From: Emticicia sp037153985
GTDB taxonomy: Bacteria > Bacteroidota > Bacteroidia > Cytophagales > Spirosomataceae
NCBI RefSeq assembly: GCF_037153985.1
Contig: NZ_JBBAYI010000015.1
Coordinates: 49,297 to 113,296, forward strand
Direction of reading: 5' to 3'
DNA length: 64,000 bases
Within the stretch, counting starts at the first letter, position 1, and the number at the start of each line of letters is the position of its first letter. Below the pieces are notes generated by a model that did no database searches, had not been told where the DNA came from, and worked only from the letters and a program-made list of their open reading frames with translations. Below are positions 26,189 to 34,670 of the stretch, piece by piece. The position numbers and the translations under genes are program-made.

Positions 26189-27408
26189 GCGTTTTTACGG
26201 ATAGCTATGAAACGTTCGATACCTAAAATGACAATAAATACCAATAGTAAAATCTTTGAAAATTCACTTTCATGAGAAGCCTTCTTATAGCCTGTATAGC
26301 TGAATAACGCCTTTAACTGTTGTTGGCTTAGTGCTGGCTCAGAAGGATTTAGTCCATAATGTTTTATCAGTACTTCGGCTAGCCATTCGGGTAGTTCGCC
26401 ATTAAAAACACGTGCTGATAACTGAGGGCTAAAACTATTGGGTACGTTAATAATATTTTGCTGATAACCCAAGCGGCTGGCAGGTGTGGTGTTAGTATTT
26501 GAGATTATATAAAGCGTTGTCGGTAGAAATCCGTTCGATTGCGTCGGTATAGTTTTATTACTGAAAACCCATTGATAGGTTTTATCGTTAGCAAGCTCAG
26601 TATCAATAGAAACAGGTAGCTGATAGACTTCTGCCAGTGCTTTTAAAGAAGCTGTAATGGCTTGTATCTCTGCTTTGTCCTGATTGAGTATGAGCGCATT
26701 TATGGGGCTATTCAATACAGGTTTTGGCTGATATTGGGTATTTTTATCAAGTTCGGGCTGGCTGATTAGCTCATTTCGGGCATTGACAAAAACTTTGGTA
26801 TTAGCAAAAACCAGATACGGTTTAGGCTCTTTTGTGAGAGAGTCAACAACCGTATGTAAAGAAAACCTAAAAGGAACAAAAATATTATCTACCTCTGCCA
26901 ACTTTGCCGTATTAATGAAGTAAAGGTGTAATTGAGCTTCATTTACTACGGGGGCAATTTTATTAAGGCAAGATTGTAAAATGAGCGGATTGAAATCGGT
27001 AGTGGTGGGTTGCTGGCTTATGTTTTCAAGAAGCGTTGGGGTATTCTGAATCCAGTATATTTTTTCGCCTTTTTTCAGGGCTTCTTCCAGTTCAAATTTA
27101 AAATTATTAATAATTAAGCTATTGGGCTGAACCAGATGAATTTTTTGCGCTGCCGGCTCAGCACCTGCCCATTTGAGTAATGGCTTGCTCAGGAAAAAAC
27201 AAAATAATACGATAAGCAGACAGCGGAGTAAGAGCAACAGCAGGTTATCTAACCGAATTCCCCTTGATTGTTGAAGGTTTTTTTCGATTAGCCATTGTGT
27301 AGCTGCCCATTCTATTACTTTTCCTTTTTTCTGATGCCAGAAATGGAGGATAACCGGTATGGCAATAGCTATACTTCCCCAAAGCATCAAAGGATTTAAC
27401 AATTCCAT
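26185..27408 (-). CDS. BatA N-terminal domain protein
   Basis: 407 residues starting MELLNPLMLWGSIAIAIPVILHFWHQKKGKVIEWAATQWL, the characteristic BatA (PF07584) start with a membrane helix followed by a short basic loop. A second helix is near residue 60. The C-terminus ends with a further helix. There is no VWA MIDAS motif, so it is the truncated form. It works with MoxR and DUF58 proteins at the cytoplasmic membrane; exact role unknown. Two bases separate it from the DUF58 gene. Confidence 0.75.
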   Translation of the reverse strand: MELLNPLMLWGSIAIAIPVILHFWHQKKGKVIEWAATQWLIEKNLQQSRGIRLDNLLLLLLRCLLIVLFCFFLSKPLLKWAGAEPAAQKIHLVQPNSLIINNFKFELEEALKKGEKIYWIQNTPTLLENISQQPTTTDFNPLILQSCLNKIAPVVNEAQLHLYFINTAKLAEVDNIFVPFRFSLHTVVDSLTKEPKPYLVFANTKVFVNARNELISQPELDKNTQYQPKPVLNSPINALILNQDKAEIQAITASLKALAEVYQLPVSIDTELANDKTYQWVFSNKTIPTQSNGFLPTTLYIISNTNTTPASRLGYQQNIINVPNSFSPQLSARVFNGELPEWLAEVLIKHYGLNPSEPALSQQQLKALFSYTGYKKASHESEFSKILLLVFIVILGIERFIAIRKNA

Positions 27409-27410
27409 AC

Positions 27411-28271
27411 TTATAATTTCCTTTTCTTTAATGACTCGGTTATAACCCTTGCAATGGGGTCGTTGAGTGTTATTCTGATTAAACTTACGTTGGGAATCAG
27501 TAAGGCAACTTCGAGTTTTTGCAGATAGTCCGCCATTGCCGTTTTAAATTCTTCTTTGATAGCTTCTGCCTGCAATTCAATCTCTTGTTGTGTTTCTAAA
27601 TCTTTAAAACGGTAAAAGCCTTTTATGTTAAATGCTGTTTCTTCTTGCCCCAGTACCTGAAAAATCACTATGTCGCGTCTTGGATTAGCAATATTTTTTA
27701 TCAGTTGTACCCACTCGTTGCCTGCTTGTAAAAAATCTGACGCAATTACAATTAATTCTTTTTGTTTCTGCTGAAACTCCATGAATTTAGGGTTGGTGTT
27801 CTTCCATTCTCCGTGTGCTTCGGCTTTTTCAAGCGAATACAAAATTCGCTGAAAAGATTGCTTACCCGCCGGAACAAGTGTTTGTAAGTTTCCGTCCTGT
27901 AAGGTGTAGAGGCTCATCTGGTCGCTTTGGCGATACCCTAAGTAAGCCAGAGAAGCCAGTAAAATTTTGCAATATTTTAAACGGCTAACGGCTTTTTCTT
28001 GATAATTCATGGAGCCGGAGAGGTCGAGAACAAATCTTATATGCAAATTACTTTCAGTAGCCGACTCCCTGACGAGGTGTTTTTGCGTACGGGCAAAAAG
28101 TTTCCAGTCTATGCGTTTTGGGTCGTCGCCGGGTTCGTAGTGCCTGTATTGCTCAAATTCTGTTCCTATACCCGAACGCTTGCTCCCGTGGATTCCCAGC
28201 ATAACCTCTTCACTAACCAACCTACCAGCCAGTTGCAGATTATTCAATTTAATAAGTTCAGTCGTGAGCAT
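27411..28271 (-). CDS. DUF58 domain protein
   Basis: 286 residues with the DUF58 hallmark GIHGSKRSGIGTEFEQYRHYEPGDDPKRIDWKLFAR near residues 27-63 and the VWA-like FVLDLSGSMNYQ near residue 85, in which the DxSxS metal-site motif is present. It typically works with MoxR AAA+ ATPases in assembling or activating membrane complexes. It starts 5 bp after moxR, in the usual order MoxR-DUF58-BatA. Confidence 0.88.
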   Translation of the reverse strand: MLTTELIKLNNLQLAGRLVSEEVMLGIHGSKRSGIGTEFEQYRHYEPGDDPKRIDWKLFARTQKHLVRESATESNLHIRFVLDLSGSMNYQEKAVSRLKYCKILLASLAYLGYRQSDQMSLYTLQDGNLQTLVPAGKQSFQRILYSLEKAEAHGEWKNTNPKFMEFQQKQKELIVIASDFLQAGNEWVQLIKNIANPRRDIVIFQVLGQEETAFNIKGFYRFKDLETQQEIELQAEAIKEEFKTAMADYLQKLEVALLIPNVSLIRITLNDPIARVITESLKKRKL

Positions 28272-28276
28272 CGGCT

Positions 28277-29254
28277 TTATTTTTTCAACAATTCCTCAAT
28301 CACATTATCTGTCGTGATGTTTTCGGCCTCGGCACGGAAATTCAAGGCAATTCTATGGCGCAATACTGGATAAGCCAGTACTGCAATATCGTCAGGAATG
28401 ACCGAAAAACGTTCGTTCAATACAGCCCTTGCTTTGGCACACAAAATCAGGGCCTGCCCTGCGCGTGGGCCTGCACCCCAATCGCACCACTGTTTAACAA
28501 AATCAGAGTTAGTATTGGCCGGACGTGTATTTCTCACCAAATGATTAACTCGTATAATTAATTCGTCGCTGATGTGTACTTGTCTGGTTAATTTCTGCAA
28601 GTCAATAATTTCGTTGTCGGTCAGTACCGTCTGTAACGATTGCTTACCAATACCTGTCGTATTTTTCAGTACGTTTAGTTCTTCCTGTTCAGACGGATAC
28701 CCCAGCTTTATATATAATAAAAAACGGTCGAGTTGTGCTTCGGGTAGGGGGTATGTACCTGCCTGTTCGATGGGGTTCTGGGTGGCTATAATCAGAAATG
28801 GCAGCGGTAGGTCATAGTTTGTACCTGCATAAGTAACTTTGTATTCTTGCATGGCTTCGAGCAATGCTGCCTGAGTTTTTGGAGGCGTACGGTTAATTTC
28901 ATCGGCCAGAACTATGTTGGCAAAAATAGGCCCACGATTAAACTTGAAAAATTTCTTGCCTGTTTCGTGGTCTTCTTCCAGAATTTCGGTTCCGATAATA
29001 TCACCCGGCATCAGGTCGGGGGTAAACTGTACACGCTTGAATTTCATGTCGAGTGCTTCTGACATGGTTTTTACCATCAGGGTTTTAGCTAGCCCGGGTA
29101 CACCTTCAAGTAAACAATGCCCGCCTGCCAGTAAACTAATCAGTATTTCATTGATGGCTTCTTCCTGACCCACAATAACCTTGCTGATTTCTTTTTTCAG
29201 TTGGGGTAGCTTTGATACCAGTGATTTATAATGGTTAAGTGTTTGTGCTTCCAA
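28277..29254 (-). CDS. MoxR family AAA+ ATPase
   Basis: 325 residues. Walker A is the AAA_3 form LLEGVPGLAKT near residue 55, Walker B IVLADEINR near residue 117, sensor 1 ATQNPIEQAGTYPLPEAQLDRF near residue 160, and the C-terminal AAA lid with SVIPDDIAVLAYPVLRHRI. MoxR proteins act as chaperone-like ATPases that insert cofactors or remodel VWA-domain partners, here probably the DUF58 and BatA-like proteins next door. Start ATG 29254. Confidence 0.92.
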   Translation of the reverse strand: MEAQTLNHYKSLVSKLPQLKKEISKVIVGQEEAINEILISLLAGGHCLLEGVPGLAKTLMVKTMSEALDMKFKRVQFTPDLMPGDIIGTEILEEDHETGKKFFKFNRGPIFANIVLADEINRTPPKTQAALLEAMQEYKVTYAGTNYDLPLPFLIIATQNPIEQAGTYPLPEAQLDRFLLYIKLGYPSEQEELNVLKNTTGIGKQSLQTVLTDNEIIDLQKLTRQVHISDELIIRVNHLVRNTRPANTNSDFVKQWCDWGAGPRAGQALILCAKARAVLNERFSVIPDDIAVLAYPVLRHRIALNFRAEAENITTDNVIEELLKK

Positions 29255-29257
29255 TGT

Positions 29258-29932
29258 TTAAACAGTTAATGCATAATTAATGATATTGACTCCGAATTTG
29301 GTGTTGTCTTCGGCCAGCCAGCGTTTATTTCTGAAATCGTAGTCCCATTCGCAGCCATAATCTTTATTGCTGTAAAGAACCCCGATTCGGCCATTTATCT
29401 GAATTGCTTTCAGGTAGTCATGCACGAGGTCATCGCCCCAGCCGTTTAGTTCAAAACTGGTAGTGGGCGGGCCATCAAAATGAAAGAAAGAATGATAAAT
29501 AGGGTGTGTATTGGGGATTTTCTGGAGTGCTTTAGCTCCGAAGGTACGTGCCATTTCCTGTTCAAAAGATTTAGCAAATAGCCCGTCGATGTCATGATTA
29601 CAATCATCTACAAAAACAAACCCGCCGTTTTCGACATACTTACGGAAATGGTCTCGTTCCTGACTCGAAAATTCTACTAATTTATGACCGCTAAGGTAGC
29701 AAAACGGACTTTTAAATATATCGTTACTACTCAATAACACCACCTTTTCTTTTTCATCAATAGGTATGGTTGTATACTCTACCAGCGAGTTCAGGATATT
29801 GGTAGGCATGCGCTGGTCAGTATCCCAATCCCCCGAAGCATATTGAATCCGAGTGAAAACGAAAGGTTTCAAGTGTAATGAAGTGTTAATTTTCTGTAAT
29901 CTTTTCTTTGGAAATACCGATAGCAGCAACAA
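29258..29932 (-). CDS. DUF4159 domain protein, start uncertain
   Basis: About 200-224 residues with the DUF4159 core: FTRIQYASGDWDTDQ, PFCYLSGHKLVEFSSQE, GGFVFVDDCNHDIDGLF and the C-terminal GVNIINYALT. Most relatives carry a cleavable signal peptide. Here the only in-frame starts are TTG codons (29932 or 29872), and the first lies inside a strong hairpin, so either the signal peptide was lost or the start is non-canonical. It lies between tldE and moxR and only 3 bp separate it from moxR. Function unknown. Confidence 0.75.
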   Translation of the reverse strand: MLLLSVFPKKRLQKINTSLHLKPFVFTRIQYASGDWDTDQRMPTNILNSLVEYTTIPIDEKEKVVLLSSNDIFKSPFCYLSGHKLVEFSSQERDHFRKYVENGGFVFVDDCNHDIDGLFAKSFEQEMARTFGAKALQKIPNTHPIYHSFFHFDGPPTTSFELNGWGDDLVHDYLKAIQINGRIGVLYSNKDYGCEWDYDFRNKRWLAEDNTKFGVNIINYALTV

Positions 29933-29960
29933 GAAACTGAATTCTGGCTGCTGCTATCGG
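29917..29960. terminator. strong hairpin between tldE and the DUF4159 gene
   Basis: Perfect 12-bp stem CCGATAGCAGCA (29917-29928) with TGCTGCTATCGG (29949-29960). It could end the tldD-tldE transcript or process the message between the two halves of the block. The right side on the plus strand is followed by TTTT; on the minus strand by TATTT. Confidence 0.55.
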
Positions 29961-29971
29961 TTTTAAACCGA

Positions 29972-31309
29972 TTATACCGCGTCAGAAAGTGAAGAGAACG
30001 TAAATTCTCTGATTTTCATGGGTGGTACAATATAATTCTGATTTGACTCCGTACTTACAACCCGCTCAGGTTTACCTAATGTTTCAAGGTTGTTGAGCAT
30101 GATAATCGGGCTTTCGTTAAAACGGAAATTCTTTATCGGATGTTTTATTTTACCATCTTCAATATAGAAAGTCCCGTCGCGGGTAAGCCCTGTTTGTAGG
30201 AGAGTCTGAGGGTCAACCGACCTGATATACCATAATTTGGTTACCAGAATGCCTCTTTTGGTACTTTTAATCATATCTTCGAGTGAAGCCGTTCCGCCTT
30301 CCATAATCATGTTATTTGGGAATGGTACGGCAGGGACGCCTTTTTTCTGTGCCCAGTATCTTGAGTAAGACAGGTTTTTAACGACACCTTTTTCGACCCA
30401 GAAAGTTTTTTTCTGTGGGCGACCATCGCCCGACCAAGCTGCTGCAGGTAGCTCAGGATGCTGTGGGTCTGAGTAGAATGTGACGCGTTCGTCAACTATT
30501 TTTTCGCCCAGTTTGGTTTTTCCGCCAGCTTTACTCATTGACGAACGCCCTTCGTCAGCACTGCGGGCATCCATATCAAAATAAAGGTTTTCTAATAGAA
30601 CTACTGCTGCAGTAGGCTCCAGAATAACAGTATATTTGCCCGGCTCGAGAGCTTTGGCTCCTACCGAACCTAGTGATTTCTGAATCGCAACTCGGGTAGC
30701 CGCTGCGGTGTCGAGCTTGTTAAGGTCATTGTAGCCTCTGGCAACATAGCCCGAACCTGTGCCATCCTGTGTACGGACAGTCAACGAGAAGTTAACGTTT
30801 GTGTCAAGATAATAAGCAAAAAGCCCTTTCGAGTTCATCATAGCGTTGTAACCTTTGCGGTCTTCCAGAAAACCCGCTGCCACGAGGTTCTGTGTTCTGG
30901 CTAGCTGGAGGCTTTTGTCTACGGCATCGGCACGGGTTGATGGTGCAATATTTGCAGTAGAATCATAATATCCATTCGACTTGATGTATTCCTGTGGCCC
31001 TAACAAGCCCACGTACTCGGGGTTTTCGGGGGCTAAACGTGCTAATTCTTCTGCCCGACGTACCACTTTTTCGATAGAGGCATCGTCGAATTCATCGATA
31101 GTGGCGATTCCGACTTTTTTTCCGAAAGCCGATTGCACTTGTAAATTTTGATTGATTAACGAACCACTGGTTGATACCTCATTACGGGCGTATCGTATAT
31201 TACCACGTGTTTCGCCTAGCAGATTTACTTCACATTCATCTGCTTTAGAGTAGCTTAAAACCTTTTTTAATAAGGCTTTAGCTTCTGCTTCGGTTAGTAT
31301 AACAGACAT
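29972..31309 (-). CDS. tldE: TldE/PmbA-like metalloprotease partner (copy 2)
   Basis: 445 residues. In E. coli TldE (PmbA) forms a heterodimer with TldD that degrades unfolded peptides and matures microcin B17; TldE itself lacks the metal site (established knowledge). Visible family pieces: GNIRYARNEVSTSGS near residue 31, RRAEELARLAPENPEYVGL near residue 85, the GTGSGYVARGYND segment, and the closing FNESPIIMLNNLETLG and FTFSSLSDAV. No signal peptide is present although its TldD partner has one. It follows tldD copy 2 by 106 bp. About half of its residues look identical to copy 1 by eye. Confidence 0.88.
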   Translation of the reverse strand: MSVILTEAEAKALLKKVLSYSKADECEVNLLGETRGNIRYARNEVSTSGSLINQNLQVQSAFGKKVGIATIDEFDDASIEKVVRRAEELARLAPENPEYVGLLGPQEYIKSNGYYDSTANIAPSTRADAVDKSLQLARTQNLVAAGFLEDRKGYNAMMNSKGLFAYYLDTNVNFSLTVRTQDGTGSGYVARGYNDLNKLDTAAATRVAIQKSLGSVGAKALEPGKYTVILEPTAAVVLLENLYFDMDARSADEGRSSMSKAGGKTKLGEKIVDERVTFYSDPQHPELPAAAWSGDGRPQKKTFWVEKGVVKNLSYSRYWAQKKGVPAVPFPNNMIMEGGTASLEDMIKSTKRGILVTKLWYIRSVDPQTLLQTGLTRDGTFYIEDGKIKHPIKNFRFNESPIIMLNNLETLGKPERVVSTESNQNYIVPPMKIREFTFSSLSDAV

Positions 31310-31415
31310 TTGATTTTTCAGATTTTAAGGTTAATGAAAAGCCCGGCAAAAGATGAGCAGTAGTAATAACTGCTTTTGTGTTTCCTTCTGACCGATGCGC
31401 CATTTTGCTAAAAGA

Positions 31416-33056
31416 TTAAATTTTACGGGCTGTATTAATGACGTTAACTCCGTTAAAACGAGTAGTTGAGCTACCGTGTGACACCGCACTTGATTGCGAA
31501 GGTTGCCCCTTGCCATCAAAGAACGAACCTCCCAGACGATAATCTCTTTCGTCACAAATCTGCACACAAGAGTTCCAGAATTCCTGCGTGTTTGATTGAT
31601 ACGCCACATCTTTCAGCATACCTTCAATCTTTCCATCTTTGATTTCATAAAACAATTGCCCACCAAACTGGAAGTTATAGCGTTGTTGGTCAATCGAGAA
31701 TGAGCCATCTCCGATAATATATATGCCTTTTTTAACATCTTTTATCATTTCATCGACCGAAAGCGGTTTTTTACCCGGTGCTAGCGAAACATTGGCCATG
31801 CGTTGGAACTGTACCGACGACCAGCTGTCGGCATAACAACAGCCATGCGATTCTTTTTCACCAATAATATGTGCTTGGTCTCTGATAGCCTGATAGTTAA
31901 CCAGAATACCATCTTTAACGAGGTCCCAACGTTTGGTTTGCACGCCTTCGTCGTCCCAGCCTACGGCACCTAACGACCCCACCTGTGTTTTATCGGCAAA
32001 AAGGTTTACTTCCTTGCTGCCATAATTAAAGTTTTTACTTTGCCATTTATCGAGTGTTGCAAACGATGTACCTGCAAAGTTGGCTTCATAGCCCAGTACA
32101 CGGTCTAGTTCCAGCGGATGCCCCACCGACTCATGTATGGTAAGCCAAAGGTGCGATGGGTCCAGAATTAAATCATATTTACCTGCTTCAACCGACTTGG
32201 CTGTAAGTTTTTCTTTTGCCTGACGGGCAGCTGCGGTTACGTCTTCCAGCATATCGTAACCTTTATTATAACGGGTTGTTACACCCGGTAGTTTGTCTGA
32301 CGGGTTTGCCTGAAGGTATTCATAGCCCATACCAACTGGCGCACTTAGTGCTTGGCGTGTTTCAAATTTGCCTGATTTGGGGTCAATGGCTGTTACGGCT
32401 GCTATTGGCCAGATACGGTGAATGTCCTGATCAATATAAGAGCCATCTGACGATGCAAAATATTTTTGCTCATTTACCATAAACAACACAGAGTTAACAT
32501 AGTTGGCTCCGTTTTTCAGGGCAGCGTCGTTTACACTCAAGAGTAAATCGACCTTTTCTTTAATAGGTACCTCAAAGGCGTTTTTGATGATAGGGGCTTT
32601 CCAGCTTACTTCGCCGTAGCCTTTTTGCGGGGCCAGTTGCACAGGCTCTTTTAGTAATTTGGCATTGGCTTTGGCAATAGCTACTGCTTCTTCGGCTGCT
32701 CTGGCGGTGTCGGCTTCACTTTTGGCATCTACTACTGCGGCAAAACCCCAGCAGCCATTAGCAATTACACGTACTCCCACGCCATAAGATTCTGTGTTAA
32801 CAATGTTCTGAACTTTGTCTTCGCGTGTTACAACAAACTGGTTAAGGTAACGGCCAATACGAACATCGGTGTAGGTAGCACCTTTGGCTTTTGCGGCATT
32901 GAGGGCAGCGTCGGCCAGACGCTTTTTAACGGCTACATCAATACCTTTATCTATGAGGGCTTCTTGCGACACAGCATTGCCCACAATCGGAATATTTGGC
33001 AACATCATGGCGCCAAATCCCATACCAGATAATTGGATAAAGTCTCTTCTTTTCAA
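31416..33056 (-). CDS. tldD: TldD-like metalloprotease with Tat signal (copy 2)
   Basis: 546 residues. Starts MKRRDFIQLSGMGFGAMML, a twin-arginine signal (RRDFI followed by a hydrophobic stretch), so the protein is probably exported folded. The zinc site HESVGHPLELDR near residue 310 (HExxxH) and the later Cys-containing ESHGCCYADSW near residue 405 are intact. Partner of the TldE copy downstream. It is a paralogue of the gene at 34671-36317, and the pair order is the same. Confidence 0.88.
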   Translation of the reverse strand: MKRRDFIQLSGMGFGAMMLPNIPIVGNAVSQEALIDKGIDVAVKKRLADAALNAAKAKGATYTDVRIGRYLNQFVVTREDKVQNIVNTESYGVGVRVIANGCWGFAAVVDAKSEADTARAAEEAVAIAKANAKLLKEPVQLAPQKGYGEVSWKAPIIKNAFEVPIKEKVDLLLSVNDAALKNGANYVNSVLFMVNEQKYFASSDGSYIDQDIHRIWPIAAVTAIDPKSGKFETRQALSAPVGMGYEYLQANPSDKLPGVTTRYNKGYDMLEDVTAAARQAKEKLTAKSVEAGKYDLILDPSHLWLTIHESVGHPLELDRVLGYEANFAGTSFATLDKWQSKNFNYGSKEVNLFADKTQVGSLGAVGWDDEGVQTKRWDLVKDGILVNYQAIRDQAHIIGEKESHGCCYADSWSSVQFQRMANVSLAPGKKPLSVDEMIKDVKKGIYIIGDGSFSIDQQRYNFQFGGQLFYEIKDGKIEGMLKDVAYQSNTQEFWNSCVQICDERDYRLGGSFFDGKGQPSQSSAVSHGSSTTRFNGVNVINTARKI

Positions 33057-33326
33057 AGCTTTTTCAGTTTTTAATTTTGTTAGTGAAAGATTTTGTATAC
33101 TGGAACTATAAAAGTAAGAATTTAAATGAACTTAATACTAACCCAGTAAGGGGGATTTTGATAAATGGACAAATAAATGGGCAAAAGGCTCGTTAAAAAA
33201 CGTTAAATACGGATAAAACCCAAGTGATAAAGAGAGAATCTGATATTTTTACCAATAGGCTTAGCTACGAAAAAAACTTCGGTTTCCCTCTTTACCATTG
33301 GTTTGAACCCTATGGGGAGTTATATT

Positions 33327-34643
33327 TTATACCGCGTCAGAAAGAGACGAGAAGGTAAAGTCTCTGATTTTCATTGGCGGAATCATGTTTCCGTTTACGC
33401 GCACAGGCGCACCCATTGCTTCAAGGTTGTTGAGCATAATTACAGGGCTTTCGTTGAAACGGAAGTTTTTTACAGGAAACTTGATTTGTCCTTTTTCGAT
33501 ATAAAAAGTTCCGTCACGTGTAAGACCCGTGTAGAGTAATGTCTGAGGGTCAACGGCACGAATGTACCAGAAACGTGTTACCAGAATACCTTTTTCGGTT
33601 CCTTTAATGAGGTCGGCTAGCGATTGCGTGCCTCCTTGCATCAGAAAACCTGATGGTGGCGGAACGGCCTTCACACCCTTTTTATCGGCCCAGAATCTGG
33701 AGTAAGTAAGGTTTTTTACGACACCATTTTCAATCCATGTGATTTTTTCCTGCGGGCGGCCATCGCCTGAAAAACCAGCATTAGGCACGTCGGCATTTGT
33801 GGGGTCTGAGTAGATGGTTACTCTTTCGTCGAAAAGCTTTTCGCCTAAGCGGGTTCCGCCTCCTTTTTTACTTAAAAAGCTTCTTCCTTCATCGGCATTA
33901 CGGGCATCAAAGCTGCGCATCATGTTTTGCAGCAATTCGGCCGAAGCCACGGGTTCCAGAATAACGGTGTATTTGCCCGGCTCTAGTGCCTGCGCTGAAA
34001 CCGATGCCATTGCTTTCTGAATAGCTACTTCGGTTGCCGACTTTGTGTTGAGTTTTGAAACATCGTTAAAGTCTTTAATGGCATAGCCTGAACCCATGCC
34101 GTCGGCGGTGCGTACAGTTACCGAGAAATCGACCGAAGTTGACTTATTATAACCGAATAAACCTTTACTGTTGCCGATAGCAAAAAAGCCGGTGGTGTCT
34201 TCCAGATACCCCGCTGCTACGAGGTTCTTTTTAGAACAAGGGTCGATACTATCAAAAGCGGCTTTGGCTCTGAATGTAGGGTCAATGTCGGCCGTACTTT
34301 GGGCAAAACTATTCGACTCTACATATTGTTGTGGCCCTAACATGGGCATATATTCAGGGTTTTCAGGAGCTAATCGAGCAATTTCTTCGGCTCTGCGAAC
34401 AGTTTTTTCTAAAGATTTGTCGTCAAACTCATTAATGGTTGAGGTACCCGAACGTTTACCGTATACGGCTGTTACTGCCAAAGATAAATCGTTTGATTCA
34501 CCACTGGTTGATACTGTGTTGCGGGCATAACGAATGTTTCCGGTGCGGCGGCCTGTAATGCCTACGCTCATTTCGTCAGCTTTTGAAAAGGCTAAAACCT
34601 TGTCTATGATTTTCTTAGCTTCTTCTTTTGATAATATAGCCAT
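33327..34643 (-). CDS. tldE: TldE/PmbA-like metalloprotease partner (copy 1)
   Basis: 438 residues, paralogue of the TldE at 29972-31309 with the same motifs (GNIRYARNTVSTSGES, RRAEEIARLAPENPEYMPML, FNESPVIMLNNLEAMG, FTFSSLSDAV). It also lacks a signal peptide and a HExxxH site, as expected for TldE. It follows tldD copy 1 by 27 bp. It ends before a 270-bp gap to tldD copy 2 that contains no gene. Confidence 0.88.
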   Translation of the reverse strand: MAILSKEEAKKIIDKVLAFSKADEMSVGITGRRTGNIRYARNTVSTSGESNDLSLAVTAVYGKRSGTSTINEFDDKSLEKTVRRAEEIARLAPENPEYMPMLGPQQYVESNSFAQSTADIDPTFRAKAAFDSIDPCSKKNLVAAGYLEDTTGFFAIGNSKGLFGYNKSTSVDFSVTVRTADGMGSGYAIKDFNDVSKLNTKSATEVAIQKAMASVSAQALEPGKYTVILEPVASAELLQNMMRSFDARNADEGRSFLSKKGGGTRLGEKLFDERVTIYSDPTNADVPNAGFSGDGRPQEKITWIENGVVKNLTYSRFWADKKGVKAVPPPSGFLMQGGTQSLADLIKGTEKGILVTRFWYIRAVDPQTLLYTGLTRDGTFYIEKGQIKFPVKNFRFNESPVIMLNNLEAMGAPVRVNGNMIPPMKIRDFTFSSLSDAV

Positions 34644-34670
34644 TGTTAAAATTCTGTTGATGATGTTAGG

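Noticed and set aside
31331..31609. 92-codon frame overlapping tldD copy 2
   Set aside because: Out-of-frame shadow of the conserved TldD C-terminus.
33057..33326. Possible extra gene between the two TldD/TldE pairs
   Set aside because: No frame of reasonable length or conserved pattern; it is probably the promoter region of the second pair.
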